64,000 nt of DNA from contig JALJCO010001091.1 of NCBI GenBank assembly GCA_023101725.1, positions 286,531 to 350,530 on the forward strand, read 5' to 3'. This document shows, in pieces, positions 52,132-64,000 of the stretch. Position 1 is the first letter of the stretch. Each line of letters opens with the position of its first letter. The notes beneath the pieces are model-generated. The model saw only the letters and a program-made list of their open reading frames with translations. It ran no database searches and was not told the DNA's origin. A program made the translations under genes and the position numbers. Source of the stretch: Atherinomorus stipes (lineage: Eukaryota > Chordata > Actinopteri > Atheriniformes > Atherinidae).

Positions 52132-55100
52132 TAAGGATGCACGATATTGGAATTTTAGCCGATATCCGATGTGCCAATATTCTAAAACTCATGTGGCCAA
52201 TAACGAATATCGATTCCGATAATAAGCAGTCATTTCAAATAGCAGATTTGTAATCCGTTTCCAACACTTTGAAAAAAAGGGGTGGGACATATGTCGATAC
52301 ACTAAAATGTCTAAAAACGCGGTATTAATCTATTTTACTTACAAGATCTCATGAGATTTTATCGTTGTTAAAAATCTCACAATATTTCACGAATTCTCGC
52401 AAGATTTCGTAACAGAACAATTAAATATCACAATATTTTCATATGCCAAAATCAAATCGATATTTAAAAATGCGGCATTAATCTATTTAACTTACAAAAT
52501 CTCATGAGATTTCATCGTTCTGTTACAAAATCTCAGGATATTTTGCAAATTTCTCGCAAGATTTTGTAACAAAACGATATCGCGATATTTTCATATGCCA
52601 AAATCAAATCGATATTTATAAATGCGGTATTAATCCATTTAACTTACAAAATCTCATGAGATTTCATCGTTCTGTGAAAAAATCTCACGATATTTCGCGA
52701 ATTTGCGCAAGATTTTGTAACAGAATTATAAAATATCGTGATATTTCCTTATGCCAAAGTCAAATCGATATTCAAAAAGACGGTATTCATCTATTTTGCT
52801 TACAAAATCTCATGAGATTTCAACATTCTGTTACAAAATCTCACAATACTTTGCATATTCTTGCAAGATTTCCTAACAGAACGATGAAATATGATATTTT
52901 CATATGCCAAAATCAAACCGATATTTAAAAATGCGTTATTAATCTTTTTTACTTACAAGATGTCATGAGATTTCATCGTTCTGTTTCAAAATCTCACAAT
53001 ATTTTTCGAATGCCGCAAGATTTCGTAACAGAACGATGAAATATCGCAGGATTTATTTAGTAAAATAGAATGATACCGCGCTTTTAAATGTCAACATGAT
53101 ATCAGCATATGAAAATTAGGGATGGGCACCATTAATCAATGATCGATAATGGATAGTTAAGAATTTTTTTTCGATCATGTAATTTTATTTGATCATCTGA
53201 CGGTGTTGTAAAACAGATCATTCATGTAGTGTACGTCTCGGAGCTCTGAAATAAATGTCACTATGTGGCGGTAGTAAATCATCCTACCAGCGGGGGGCGA
53301 TGTAGCCTAAAGACAGCAGAGAAAGCCGCCTGCGAGCTGCTGTCTTCCCGCCACTGCAGCTGATAGACGACTCATCTTAACCAACATGAAGCGAGCACGG
53401 CGAAGTCTGGACCGCGGTGAAGTTGGTTTCAAGTTATATATCAGACCTAAGCGAGACGCTGCTGACTCCACGGATCGCCAAGAGCCAGAATCCAACCTGC
53501 AACCAACTTCCAAGTCTGGTGTGGGACCATTTTACGTTAGAAAATGACACCTCACATTACTGCGACACGTTTTTAAAAAACAACTCGACGACAACTCCCG
53601 TGACGTACCATTTAAAAAATGCTCATCCGGCGAGCTTAAAGGTGATGACTTTATAAAAGAACAATGACATATCGCGAGATTTCGTCAGTAAAATAAATCA
53701 ATACAGCGTTTTTAAATATCAATATGATAACAGCATATAAAAATATCGCAAAATGTTTGTGAATTCTCACAAGGCTTTGTTATGGAATGATGAAATATCC
53801 CCAGATTTCGTTAGTAAAGTAAAATCGATACAGCGTTTTTAAATGTCAATATGATATCAGCATATAAAAATATCACAAAATGTTTGTGAATTCTCACGAG
53901 ACTTTATAAAAGAACAATGACATATCGCGAGATTTCGTCAGTAAAATAAATCGATACAGCGTTTTTAAATGTCAATATGATAACAGCATATAAAAATATC
54001 GCAAAATGTTTGTGAATTCTCACAAGACTTTGTTACAGAATGATGAAATATCCCCAGATTTCGTTAGTAAAATAAAATCGATACAGCATTTTTAAATGTC
54101 AATATGATATCAGCATATAAAAATATCGCAAAATGTTTGTGAATTCTCACAAGGCTTTGTTACGGAATGATGAAATATCGCCAGATTTCGTCAGTAAAAT
54201 AAATCGATACCGCGTTTTTAAATGTCAATATCATATCGGCATATAAAAATTTCACAAAATGTTTGTGAATTCTCACGAGACTTTATAAAAGAACAATGAA
54301 ATATCGCCAGATTTCGTCAGTAAAATAAACCGATACCGTGTTTTTAAATGTCAATATGATATCAGCATATAAAAATATCACAAAATGTTTGTGAATTCTC
54401 ATGAAACTTTGTAACAGAATGATGAAATATCGCCAGATTTTGTTAGTAAAATAAATCCATACTGCGTTTTTAAATGTCAATATTATATCAGCATATAAAA
54501 ATATCGCAAAATGTTTGTGAATTCTCACAAGGCTTTGTTACAGAATGATGAAATATCGCCAGATTTTGTTAGTAAAATAGATCGATACCGTGTTTTTAAA
54601 TGTCATTATTATATATGAAAATATAAAAATATCACAAAATGTTTGTGAATTCTCATGAAACTTTGTAACAGAATGATGAAATATCGCCAGATTTCGTTAG
54701 TAAAATAAATCAATACCGCGTTTTTAAATGTCATTATTATATATGAAAATATAAAAATATCACAAAATGTTTGTGAATTCTCATGAGACTTTGTAACAGA
54801 ACGATGAAATATCGCCAGATTTTGTTAGTAAAATAAATCGATACCGCGTTTTTAAATGTCATTATTATATATGAAATATAAAAATATCACAAAATGTTTG
54901 TGAATTCTCATGAGACTTTGTAACAGAACGATGAAATATCGCCAGATTTCGTTAGTAAAATAAATCAATACCGCGTTTTTAAATGTCATTATTATATATG
55001 AAAATATAAAAATATCACAAAATGTTTGTGAATTCTCATGAAACTTTGTAACAGAACGATGAAATATCGCCAGATTTCGTTAGTAAAATAAATCAATACC

Positions 55101-55887
55101 GCGTTTTTAAATGTCATTATTATATATGAAAATCTAAAAATATCACAAAATGTTTGTGAATTCTCATGAGACTTTTTAACAGAACGATGAAATATCGCCA
55201 GATTTTGTTAGTAAAATAAATCGATACCGCGTTTTTAAATGTCAATATGATATCAGCATATAAAAATATCACAAAATGTTTGTGAATTCTCATGAAACTT
55301 TGTAACAGAACGATGAAATATCGCCAGATTTTGTTAGTAAAATAAATCGATACTGCGTTTTTAAATGTCAATATTACATCAGCATATAAAAATATCGCAA
55401 AATGTTTGTGAATTCTCACAAGGCTTTGTTAACAGAATGATGAAATATTGCCAGATTTTGTTAGTAAAATAGATCGATACCGTGTTTTTAAATGTCATTA
55501 TTATATATGAAAATATAAAAATATCACAAAATGTTTGTGAATTCTCATGAAACTTTGTAACAGAACGATGAAATATCGCGAGATTTCGTTAGTAAAATAA
55601 ATTGACACAGTGTATTTAAATGTCAATATGATATCAGCATATGAAAATATTGCGATATTTCAGTGTATTGATATTTTTCCCATAGCCTGTTAAACCTAAG
55701 TTTTTGAAGAAGACGGTTTATTTTGTTTGTTTGTTTTGTTTTTTAGACTTTAGAAACAGTGTGCTGATTGGTTAAATATCGGTTAAACATCGGTTAGATA
55801 TCGGTGGGTTGGAAAATCTCCATTACTTAGTTTTAAGGCCAATATAAGCCGATACTGATAGGGGAATGATTATATTGTACATCTCTA
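52132..55887. mobile_element. giant hAT-like repeat built of inverted arrays
   Basis: Left end taaggatgcacgatattgg, right end tattgtacatctcta. Left array (52280-53110) of about 160-bp units; right array (53640-55640) of about 16 units of about 126 bp in opposite orientation (tgaaatatcgccagatttcg, ataccgcgtttttaaatgtc, atgtttgtgaattctcatga). The flanks show no matching 8-bp duplication, so it may be composite. A separate element lies between the arrays. Confidence 0.75.
53116..53640 (+). pseudogene. relic of a hAT element with BED-type finger
   Basis: Begins tagggatgggcaccattaat, a hAT-like terminus. Plus-strand frame reads PTSKSGVGPFYVRK..., and in another frame LVWDHFTLENDTSHYCDTFL and STTTPVTYHLKNAHP: the W-x-x-F start, one Cys and the HL-x-x-x-H end of a BED zinc finger, as at the N-terminus of hAT transposases. 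The second Cys is missing (Phe) and nothing of the catalytic domain follows. Confidence 0.55.
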
Positions 55888-55934
55888 ATTTGTTTTACCT
55901 TTTAGATTGGTTATTCCTTTTTCCGTCCATGATT

Positions 55935-55952
55935 GTCTCCATGACAACCAAT
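55935..55952. promoter_or_regulatory. X-box-like (RFX) site adjoining a CCAAT box
   Basis: GTCTCCATGACAAC (inverse GTTGTCATGGAGAC) is near the RFX X-box consensus GTTGCCATGGCAAC, and CCAAT overlaps its end at 55948-55952. It lies about 180 bp upstream of a CpG-rich block. Function is inference. Confidence 0.4.
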
Positions 55953-56124
55953 GATGACATTTAACAAAGTATTCCTTTCACATATTACCTTTGTACTATT
56001 CTGTATTCATCAGCAGTTAATTTCATTTTCCATTTCATACTCGGTTATTTTTATTGTAGCCTACTTTCATCCCGGAGCAGACTAAGTGGCTTTCATGTCA
56101 AACTTGTTGAGTCTGGAACATTAT

Positions 56125-56450
56125 GGGCGCGTGCCTTACTTACAGAACCCTGCAGACAGAGAAAGTCCTTCCACCGCAGCGGGGAGGCTGTTCTGCAGCT
56201 GACGGCAGGATCTCCGCTCCACCACGGTTCTCCACCAGGCGCGCGCAGCCTCCCCGGAGCGGAGCCTCCGTGTTACGCGCCGCTTCCCCGAAGTCACGCG
56301 GCTGTTCTACTTTCACGTGACCTCACAGACATGGATGGACCCCACATCCGCGCGGGTCTGAGACGTGCCTGCAGAGCAGCCATCTTGGGTCAGACCAGGC
56401 TGCCGTCAGAGTGAGCACGTGCTTGTTGAGGGAGGTGGTGTTTGTCATGT
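56125..56450. promoter_or_regulatory. CpG-rich block, possible promoter island
   Basis: About two dozen CpGs in roughly 250 bp (gcgcgcgcag, ttacgcgccgc, tccgcgcggg) in otherwise AT-rich, CpG-poor DNA. Includes tcacgtgac E-box and gccatcttggg (YY1-like, inverted). No confident first exon can be called; the 65-codon frame at 56123 is weak. Confidence 0.4.
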
Positions 56451-56599
56451 TCAGACCTGCTGAACCCGGTGAATTTCCAACTGATTTCCAGATAAATGTG
56501 CTGAATGAAAATGCCACCGTTTTAGGGGCTGCACGGGACTATTTGACCGAATTCAATGATTGTGTAGCTTTATGGCATTTTGGTTATTGACTATGGAGG

Positions 56600-57120
56600 G
56601 TGAGGGGGGACAAAATTAAATAAAATAAAATGACATTAAATAAATAAATATATCATGAAATACATACCTGTAAATCTCCCATTACTTAATTAAATATATC
56701 ATGAATTTCTTAAAAACATCATTAAATAATTAAATTTACCACTAAATAATTAAATATATCATTAAATCATCAAATACATCAGTAAATAATTAAATACATC
56801 ATGAAATTATGAAATATGCAATTAAATAATTAAATGTCCCACGAAATAATTAAATATACCTTTTAAAATAATTATTTTTAAAAAAACTAAAACAACATTT
56901 TAAAGAAAACTTTTATTTAAAGATTTATTTAATTATTTCATGCTTCCTCTGTGAGTAGCCTGAAACAATAATAGTTTAATTTATAAATCAATTAATTATC
57001 AAATAATTTATTCACATTCGTGAATTATTTATTCAGAATGTATTAATTAACCCATTTATTATTAATTCATTAAACCCTTAATTAATTCATTAATATTAAA
57101 AAACAACTTCAGTGCTGGCT
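56600..57120. other. AT-rich aaataattaaat-type region
   Basis: Short degenerate repeats of ttaaataattaaatatatc and tcattaattaattca. No gene. Confidence 0.7.
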
Positions 57121-57165
57121 GAAAAGAAACCAGTCTTGTGGTCATTTTTAATTGTGTGAATGTGG

Positions 57166-57405
57166 ATATACACTGTATGTATACAGTATGTGTACAGTGT
57201 GTATGTGCGTGTATGTATGTGTATATGTGTATGTGGGTGTGTATGTATGTATGTATGTGTTTATATATATATATATATATGTATCTATAAATATGTATAT
57301 ATATATATATATATATATGTGTATGTATGTGTATGTGTACCTGTGTAAATATATGTGTATATGTATGTATATGTGTATGTATATGTATATATATATATTT
57401 TTTTT
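57166..57405. repeat. (TG/TA/TATG)n compound microsatellite
   Basis: Mixed tgtatg and tatata runs; frames of Tyr/Val/Cys/Ile repeats here are artefacts. Confidence 0.95.
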
Positions 57406-57419
57406 TTCTCTTGTTCCCT

Positions 57420-58430
57420 TTATATTTTTAGTCTCTTATATTGTATACATAGTTTATCGTCTTACTGTTGCTGTTCTATTGTGTTTTTGTTTTATTGTAT
57501 TGTGTATCTTTTTACTTACCGGGGGACTATGGATGTAAATTAGCTTTTTAGCTATAATCCGACATGCTTACATTTGTTCTCGCAGATGTTTATCAGTATG
57601 TGTTGTCCCTATCAAATAAAGGTATTTTATATTCATTCATTCAATAATATTCACTTATTAATTAAAAATTGATTAATTCATTTATCATTCATTCATTTAT
57701 TCTAAACTTTGTTAAGAATATACATGGATCCATAGTAACACAAAAAAGAGTAAGGGCATTAAAAAGGGAAAAGGAAGAAAAGGTAAATGAATAAAATCTG
57801 ATGCCATTTGCATAAAGGCTAAAAGATCAGTGATTCCACAACTCTGAATCCAGTTTGAATTAATTGAATAAAGTTGGACTTTATTTATTTGAGTTTGAAT
57901 TGTTTTGGTTCTAAATAGATAAGTGTTTTCCAGATAAAGTTTTTTTTTTTCCATTTTGTCTTGGTTATTGAAATGGTAGAGCCATGTAAGTGCTTATTGT
58001 GAAGTTTTATTCCATTTCTGATGTGTCTGTCCTGTGATGAGGCTCGTTCGACTTTGGCTATCTGCAGCGCAACTCGGCTGGAAGTGAGGGATTGTGGTCC
58101 TGGAATGTTGCATGCTGGTTAGAAACTTTGTCCGACTTCAGACTGCGCCTGCACGGCACCGGAAAACGTGACCAGACCACATGATCATCAAACATCGCGG
58201 GAGCCGTCCGTCTGCAGTCGGAGCGTGCAGTTACTCCTCAGCAACTGCAGCTTTTGGACCTGCCTCCACCGCCGCCGGAACCTGGTTCTGATTGGTTTCA
58301 CCTCTCACTGACACAAGCTCCGATTGTTGGACGGGACTGCCCCCCAGTAATAAATCCATTTAGGTGTTTTAAACAGGCTACAAAATCAGCCTTGGTGTTT
58401 CATATTGTAGTTAGGCTGATGTTCACAAAC
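57420..58430. other. intergenic, moderately GC-rich near 58080-58320
   Basis: The 58130-58310 stretch contains several CpGs and MDLPPPPPEPGSDWF as a short frame, without splice support. Otherwise nothing recognised. Confidence 0.35.
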
Positions 58431-58593
58431 CTGGACAGGCTGATATCTGGACAGGCTGATATCTGAACAGACTGATATCTGAACAGGCTGATATCTGGAC
58501 AGGCTGATATCTGGACAGGCTGATATCTGAACAGGCTGATATCTGGACAGGCTGATATCTGGACAGACTGATATCTGGACAGGCTGATATCTG
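58431..58593. repeat. 16-bp minisatellite
   Basis: About 10 copies of GGACAGGCTGATATCT with few substitutions (ggaca/gaaca, aggct/agact). Confidence 0.95.
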
Positions 58594-58599
58594 ACTGCA

Positions 58600-60145
58600 G
58601 CAACAGAGGAACACAAACGTGTTACAGCCACAAGTTATTCTACTCAGATAAATATAAAGCTTAATAAGTTATACCAAAACTTTCACAAATCCTCTTCATA
58701 ATTTGGATTTGATGGACTTATTGGTGTGTATCCACCTTTCCACATGCTCCCCCTTATGTTATCCATGAGTATGCTACCCAAATCCTTAATAAAAATAAAA
58801 TAAAAAATATATAATAAATAATATTTATTTCCAGCCCCATATAGAAAAAATAAGTTTCTATTTCTTTATTTGTTTTAAATTTATTCTTCAAGGCAAAGCA
58901 TTTATGGTTTTCATATTTGAGCCTGGACATTTACCAGATTACTGTCCTCTGTGTTTCACCTTAACAGGTAAACAACATTCTGTCTACTACAGTCCAGCAC
59001 AAGTTCATGTAATCAGCTGTACTACAGTCCAGTACAAGTTCATGTAATCAGCGTCAACAACACGCTGTTTCAATACTCTGACATTAGACTTGATCACATC
59101 TGCACAGCGTTCAGTAACTTTGAGCTCAATAAAGGCAAATGCCGCGAGATCCTCCGTTATTGCATCTTCACGTTGGCGAACTTGTCCAGCTGAGATGCGC
59201 TGCGTTTATGGTCCGCCCCCGAGACTCACGCAGCTCTCGTCTGACCATGAAGTCAGACGGTAGACAGACGCAGTCAATGCGAACGAGCCTATTAAAATGA
59301 GATGTGAGGAGCCTCCCATTCACTCTGACAGCAGCTGTCTGACCCAAGATGGCCGCCCTGTAACTGCGGTAAAGTGACACTCGCGGTTAGAAATTCAGTT
59401 GCGCAAAACACCATATTACGGTACTGCTTGCTCGAGCTCCGAGAGGGAGGAGGGGAGCAGGATCAATTCAAAGGACTTTCTCCTCCACAAGTGCATCTGT
59501 GTTCATACTCATGCAAAAGTTTTTATACGTTTTTTATTCAAATATACCTCAGATGTCTCTGTAGTTCAACAATAATCATTTTACTGAACTGTTTACAAAT
59601 ATGGAAACAACAGGTCCCTTTGAAGAGAACCTCCTTGCGCTAACAGATATTTGGAAAATTATTAAAGGAAAACCATGAGAGGTGACATAAACTCTCTCTG
59701 GAATCTAGTTCTACACCAACTCAGGTATCACCACTGTGAAAATAAAAAGATTTTACTGTATAGATTTGGAGAAAATCAAGGCGTAATTATGCTGATATGC
59801 CCATCTACTTGGCTTTACTGTAATGGTCTAAAACTCATTTTTGGGCGCTGCACATGTTTAACATTTATAGTATATTTCACAATCAAGTTGCCTCTGACCG
59901 TTTGGGCTCTGGCTGTTTTTGTAAAACTAAAGTAAGGTGTATGCATTACTGGCTTTTTATGAGATTTAATGAATTTTATTCTGAATGTTATGTGTACTTT
60001 GTTGTACATCACTTTGTGTGCAATATTTATTGTAAAAGATTTTTAGAAATAAAGTTAGATTGGATTGCTGATAGATTTCAGACGTAGACTGTTGAGATTG
60101 GTTGGATACAAAGTTTCATACATCACATGAAGACTGTGTAAGGTA
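58600..60145. other. intergenic, nothing firmly recognised
   Basis: A direct repeat of about 38 bp (tactacagtccagcacaagt and tactacagtccagtacaagt) lies at 58984-59052. caagatggccgcc at 59346 is a YY1-like site in a GC-rich patch (59150-59400). Confidence 0.4.
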
Positions 60146-60515
60146 CAGTCGTCCTCCAACTTTTTCATACCCTCCAATTAAAGAGAGAAAAAAATCAGCT
60201 GGCGGTGAAATTGAGCAACACTTTGAGACAATCACTGCAATCAGGTGTTTTCTGTAACGTCCAATCAGACGTCTGCACCTGTTGACAGGTATGTTGGTCC
60301 ATGTTCATGGGAAAGATGCTCTGATGTGTCTGGGACAGTTTTATTTTGGGTTTTTTTTTTAAATAATATTTCAAACCATAATTCAAAAGCAATATCTTTC
60401 ACTAAATCATAATTTTGTAATTTTTTATTATTTTATTTATTTTCTTATATGAATTACTCTTGTGAATTTAGCCCTTTCTTTAATTGGAGGGTCTGAATAA
60501 TTTTGAGGACGACTG
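60146..60515. mobile_element. Tc1/mariner-type MITE
   Basis: Ends CAGTCGTCCTCCAAC and (inverted) CAGTCGTCCTCAAAAT, with ccctccaattaaagagag and ctttaattggagggtctg as extended inverted repeats. Preceded by TA. About 370 bp. Confidence 0.8.
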
Positions 60516-60689
60516 TTTATAAAGTCTGTGTGTGTGTTTAATCATCTTTTTGAAGAACAGGGTTGAACAGTTAACAGTACATGTGCATTCAAGCGTTTAG
60601 GGAAAGTTTAACCTGGAAACGTTTGAGTGGGTCATTCTGACATCCTGCAAATATCCCCAAAAAATCCCTAAGTTTTTGTGACAACAACA

Positions 60690-61442
60690 AACAAGCAGAA
60701 GAAGACACTCAGCTAGCTGCTAGCCTGTAGCTGACATTGTAAAGAAGAATTAAAACTAAATAATGAAGACAAAAATGGTCCCAAACCGCCCCTAAAGAGG
60801 CAAAAATCCACTTCAATTTATTAAATACAGATTAGTGAGTGGAAAAAACAAAGCAGAGCTGAGAATTTTTAAGAAAAAAAGAGAGAAAATCAGCTGTTGA
60901 TGCAGAGAATGTCTGTTATGTTTGGAAGTTCTTAAAAAAAATTCTAATAAAAGTTTAAATGAATAAATATTTTCTTGAAATGTTGTGCTTTAATGGCCTG
61001 TCTAAACAAATAAAATACAGGTTTTTACACAATATTTAAATGGAGCCTTTTTATTTTCAATGTGATGTATTACTGCACCATTTTATCTCTTTTTTTAAAT
61101 CAGTTTCCATCAGTTTTTTCTGTTGTTCCTCGTTTTGAAGTAAAATGTTGTAGATTTTGTGTTTATAGTCTAATTCTGATTTTTTCTTGTAGGAGTCTGA
61201 TTTTATTCCATGAATCATACGTGTGATATAAATGTGTTTGTGACCATCTCAGAATATATTTTTATATGTTATTCATGTTTATCAGCCACATTTTACAGGT
61301 TCAGTCTGTCAAAGGCAGGTGGATTTGCTTTAGTTATCAAATAAATAAACCAGAAATGAGATCATTACACTGATACAGTGTTAAATATGAATGGACCCTG
61401 GACCAGTTTGGGCCCTTCACGAAAAAGGTTAAGAACTCCTGG
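60690..61442. mobile_element. hAT-like MITE, second copy of the 4048 family
   Basis: Collinear with 4245-4850 (aagacactcagctagctgct, gtctgttatgtttggaagtt, taatggcctgtctaa). Right end ggttaagaactcctgg. The left part contains about 150 bp not in the first copy (60735-60885). Confidence 0.65.
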
Positions 61443-61499
61443 AAAAGGATTTTCTCTTATGAGGAATAGGGTAACCCTGGGTGCAGAGGGTAGTTCTGA

Positions 61500-61870
61500 T
61501 GGGTCTATCTCGGAAATATGGAAAAAAGGGGGAAAGGAAAAGGAAAGACAAAGACACCCCAAAAAAGGAAAAAGGCCCACTTAGAAGATCGGAGGGGGAG
61601 AGGTGAGGGAGTAGAAGAGAAAAGAGGGTAAAAGAAGAGGGACGAGAGAAAAAAAGGAGGAAAAAACAAAAAATAATAAGGAAAAAGAAAATAAATAATA
61701 AAACAAAAAAAAAAAAGGAAAATGAGAAAAAATAATCATGGAAAAAAAAAAACTCCCGGGGAAAAATAAAAATAAAGAGAGGGCAAACGAGGTTATCGAA
61801 AGAAAGGAAAAAAAGAAAAACCGGGAGGAAGAAAAAAAAAGAAAAAAGGAGGAGAAAAAGGGGCAGGGGC
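61500..61870. repeat. A/G low-complexity tract
   Basis: About 370 bp almost without T and with little C on this strand. Like 36500 and 37360 it may be a purine tract or poor consensus. Confidence 0.8.
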
Positions 61871-61879
61871 AAATATAAA

Positions 61880-63465
61880 ATCAGGGAGGTCTAACCACAT
61901 GAGCTGCTTCTTTCTCTCTGGTGTTACCTCACTTTTTTTGCATAAATGAAGGCTTTTATAAACCCTTATGTCTCAGTCTCTTGAGCACACGTTGTCAGAG
62001 TCAGAGAAGAATTCATGCAAAGCAATCAGGAGACTGTATTTCATAAATTTGTTATGGTTGTTAAAAGGATGACTGACTTTTATTCATTCATTTGTGCAGC
62101 CATGTTTGTGCTACGAAACTGAAAATAATTTAAATCTGGTGTAGACAACATTAGTCATCTAAACTTAGACTAGATGTCTAATAGACATCTAAAAGACGAC
62201 TACGTTTGTACGCCTCGTTTGGTCTTAGCTAAATTTGGACGTCTTTGGCCATTATTTAAATGTCTGTTTGCCAGACGTTTATTTTTATACCAAATGAATA
62301 CGGCTCGTCTAAACTTAGATGTTTAAATGACTGCTAAATAACGTGTATTTCTAGATGTCTAAATGAGGTTATCTTGAAAAAAAAAGTGACCAAGTTTAAC
62401 CTGTGATCCTTACTTTGATATAGTTCCAGGATGTTATGACAATTCATTAACATCAGGTTTTTTTTTTTATATAAAATATGTTTCAGTAACGCTAATGTCA
62501 TGCTTATTTTACCACTGGAAATATATACAGCACATCTCTTGATGTTAACATTAAACTATCCTACTGTAATTGAAATCATATTTTCCAAGCATGATCCAAC
62601 CATCGCAAACAATATACATACGCTATTTTTATTTTTAAGCATACATTTCAAGGAAAAAGAGGCACAAACTCAAACATATTCTTAATTTAGACGTCTAAAT
62701 CGAGTCTTAAATCTAAGCTACTTTGTATGTGTGTTAGATAGTTCTGATTTGCTGGGATTATTTGGACTGTAAGGGCTAGAACGTCTCTGTAGCTGTTACT
62801 ACCCTGGAGTGTCGGCCAGGACCCTGCTTTAAGGCCTGAGGAGGTCCAGGATTATGTGGTGGGGAGACTCAATGAGGAGGCGAAGATAGTTTATCATCAT
62901 GTATTGGTTGTCTTCAGTGGGAGGCTACTAGTAAACTGAGGTACAGTAGGTGTGGTTTCTGTAATACAGAAAGAAAATACACTATAATCAAAGTATCTAT
63001 GTTACATGATGAATGACACAAAATAAAGCATATTTGCTTGCACTGAAATAAACAGACTGTATGTGTCTCTAACATGCTGATGGGCCAAATAAAGACACTT
63101 AACAGGTACCAACAAACACCCAATATGTTTAAATGTAAGCACAATAACAAAAACCAGAGTTTTAGCTTAGCTTAGCTTTAGCTGTGCAGCCTATATACTA
63201 AAAGACCAACAATCTGACTTAGCGGCCGATTTAGGATTCATGTAATATTCATTCTGGCCACCAAAGTCACAGAACTTACTTCAGTCATGAACGCACACCA
63301 CTGGGGACATAACAGTCCGTCAGCAGACTAAAAATAGCAGGAATATTTTGTAACACAACACGGAGTCCTTCTTTCGGCAATCTCCAGTATCTGATCAGTA
63401 TGCTGGGTTAGAGCGCCCTCTGGTGGGTGTGCCGAGACACTACATAGCAGACTGACGCATTATTT
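61880..63465. other. intergenic; cluster of TAGAYGTCTA motifs
   Basis: Around 62140-62360 and 62690 there are repeats of tagatgtcta, agacgtctaaa and aacttaga, probably a MITE with unclear ends. Otherwise nothing recognised; ttagcttagcttagcttta at 63160 is a short repeat. Confidence 0.4.
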
Positions 63466-63469
63466 CAAT

Positions 63470-64000
63470 TCTATTCAATTCAACTTTATTTATGTAGCAT
63501 CCATTCATGACAATATCACCTCAGGGCGCTTAACAGACAGAAAAGTTTAGGTCAGATTCATAATAGCCTGGTTAAGGAAACCAACAGATTGGATCGAATC
63601 TTGACTTGACCCGTCCAATCCCCCATCCTGAGCAAGCACGGAGGGTGGCGACAGTGGGAAGGAAAACACCTTTTAACAGGGAGGAAAAACCTCCGCAGAA
63701 CCCGGCTCAGGTAGGGCGGCCATCTGCCTCGACCGGCTGGGGGGAGAAGACAGAAAGGAGACCAACAAACACTGCAACGTTATCCAGCCAGATCTGCTGA
63801 GAGGAGAACACAGTTAATGATGCAATACTGTCACAGGTTTCTACATGGAGAGACAGAGATGGTGGGAGAGGAAGAGCCCAGTGCATATGGGGGGAGCAAG
63901 AGCATCATGAACGTCCCGCAGCAGTCTAAACCTATAGCAGCTTAACTAAGGGAAGGCTAGCCATCCCTAACTATAAGATTTATCAAAAAGGAAGGTTTTA
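63470..64000 (-). repeat. dispersed fish repeat with LINE/SINE-type tail
   Basis: Contains tcaactttatttatgtagca (inverse of a ...ataaataaa... tail), gcgacagtgggaaggaaaac, cagggaggaaaaacctccgc and ggccatctgcctcgaccggc, phrases I know from a repeat widespread in percomorph genomes. Runs off the window end. Confidence 0.7.

Noticed and set aside
57152..57543. Tyr/Val/Cys-rich frame of 128 codons
   Set aside because: Translation of a TG/TA microsatellite.
58254..58466. Proline-rich frame MDLPPPPPEPGSDWF
   Set aside because: Short, runs into the 16-bp minisatellite, no splice signals or similarity.
61580..61587. Match agatcgga to a sequencing adapter start
   Set aside because: Only eight bases agree; the following sequence diverges.
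61429..61872. 147-codon Phe-rich minus-strand frame
   Set aside because: Reverse of a purine tract.

Overview
The window looks like a vertebrate nuclear chromosome, almost certainly a ray-finned fish and probably a percomorph teleost. This is an inference from two things. A recognisable AFAP1 gene is split by canonical GT-AG introns. The rest is dense with teleost-type repeats: Tc1/mariner, hAT MITEs with 8-bp target duplications, TTAA-flanked MITEs, Harbinger-like MITEs, L2 and L1 LINE pieces, and tRNA-derived SINEs. There is no bacterial-style gene packing, and nearly all long open frames are shadows of repeats.

Left half (1-35,620): the 3' two thirds of afap1 on the + strand. I place 11 constitutive coding exons plus one 82-codon cassette exon between 879 and 30,742. 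They encode the linker after the first PH domain, the second PH domain, the variable linker, the leucine-zipper coiled coil and the C-terminal actin-binding region, ending in EWEQKTGT-stop. Exon lengths add up in frame: 489 residues without the cassette and 571 with it. The first PH domain and the N-terminus lie upstream of the window. The introns hold two minisatellites (17-bp and 54-bp units) and many nested transposons. A long 3' UTR, itself invaded by nested hAT elements and a Tc1 copy, probably ends at an AATAAA at 35,596.

Middle (35,620-46,000): low-complexity A-rich sequence of doubtful quality, LINE endonuclease and L1 fragments, a Harbinger-like element, then a two-exon gene on the minus strand (exon 1 at 45,979-45,914, exon 2 at 41,824-40,934). 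It encodes a 318-residue secreted protein made of six approximately 48-residue repeats with a DLN-x-G-x-x-G-x-YIYLW signature, like two MABP beta-prism domains. Its intron carries a nested stack: a TTAA element interrupted by a 5'-truncated L1 with a 14-bp target duplication, followed by a hAT MITE with an exact 8-bp duplication.

Right part (46,000-64,000): no convincing protein-coding gene. It contains a 1-kb segmental duplication, an 18-bp TACGTA minisatellite of about 66 copies, a roughly 3.7-kb hAT-like element built of inverted approximately 126-160 bp arrays around a decayed BED-finger relic, a CpG-rich block with a nearby X-box/CCAAT pair (possible promoter of an unseen gene), simple repeats and further MITEs.

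The afap1 product cross-links actin and adapts Src-family and PKC signalling; the MABP-like protein appears to be an unrelated secreted product. I see no functional link between the two genes.
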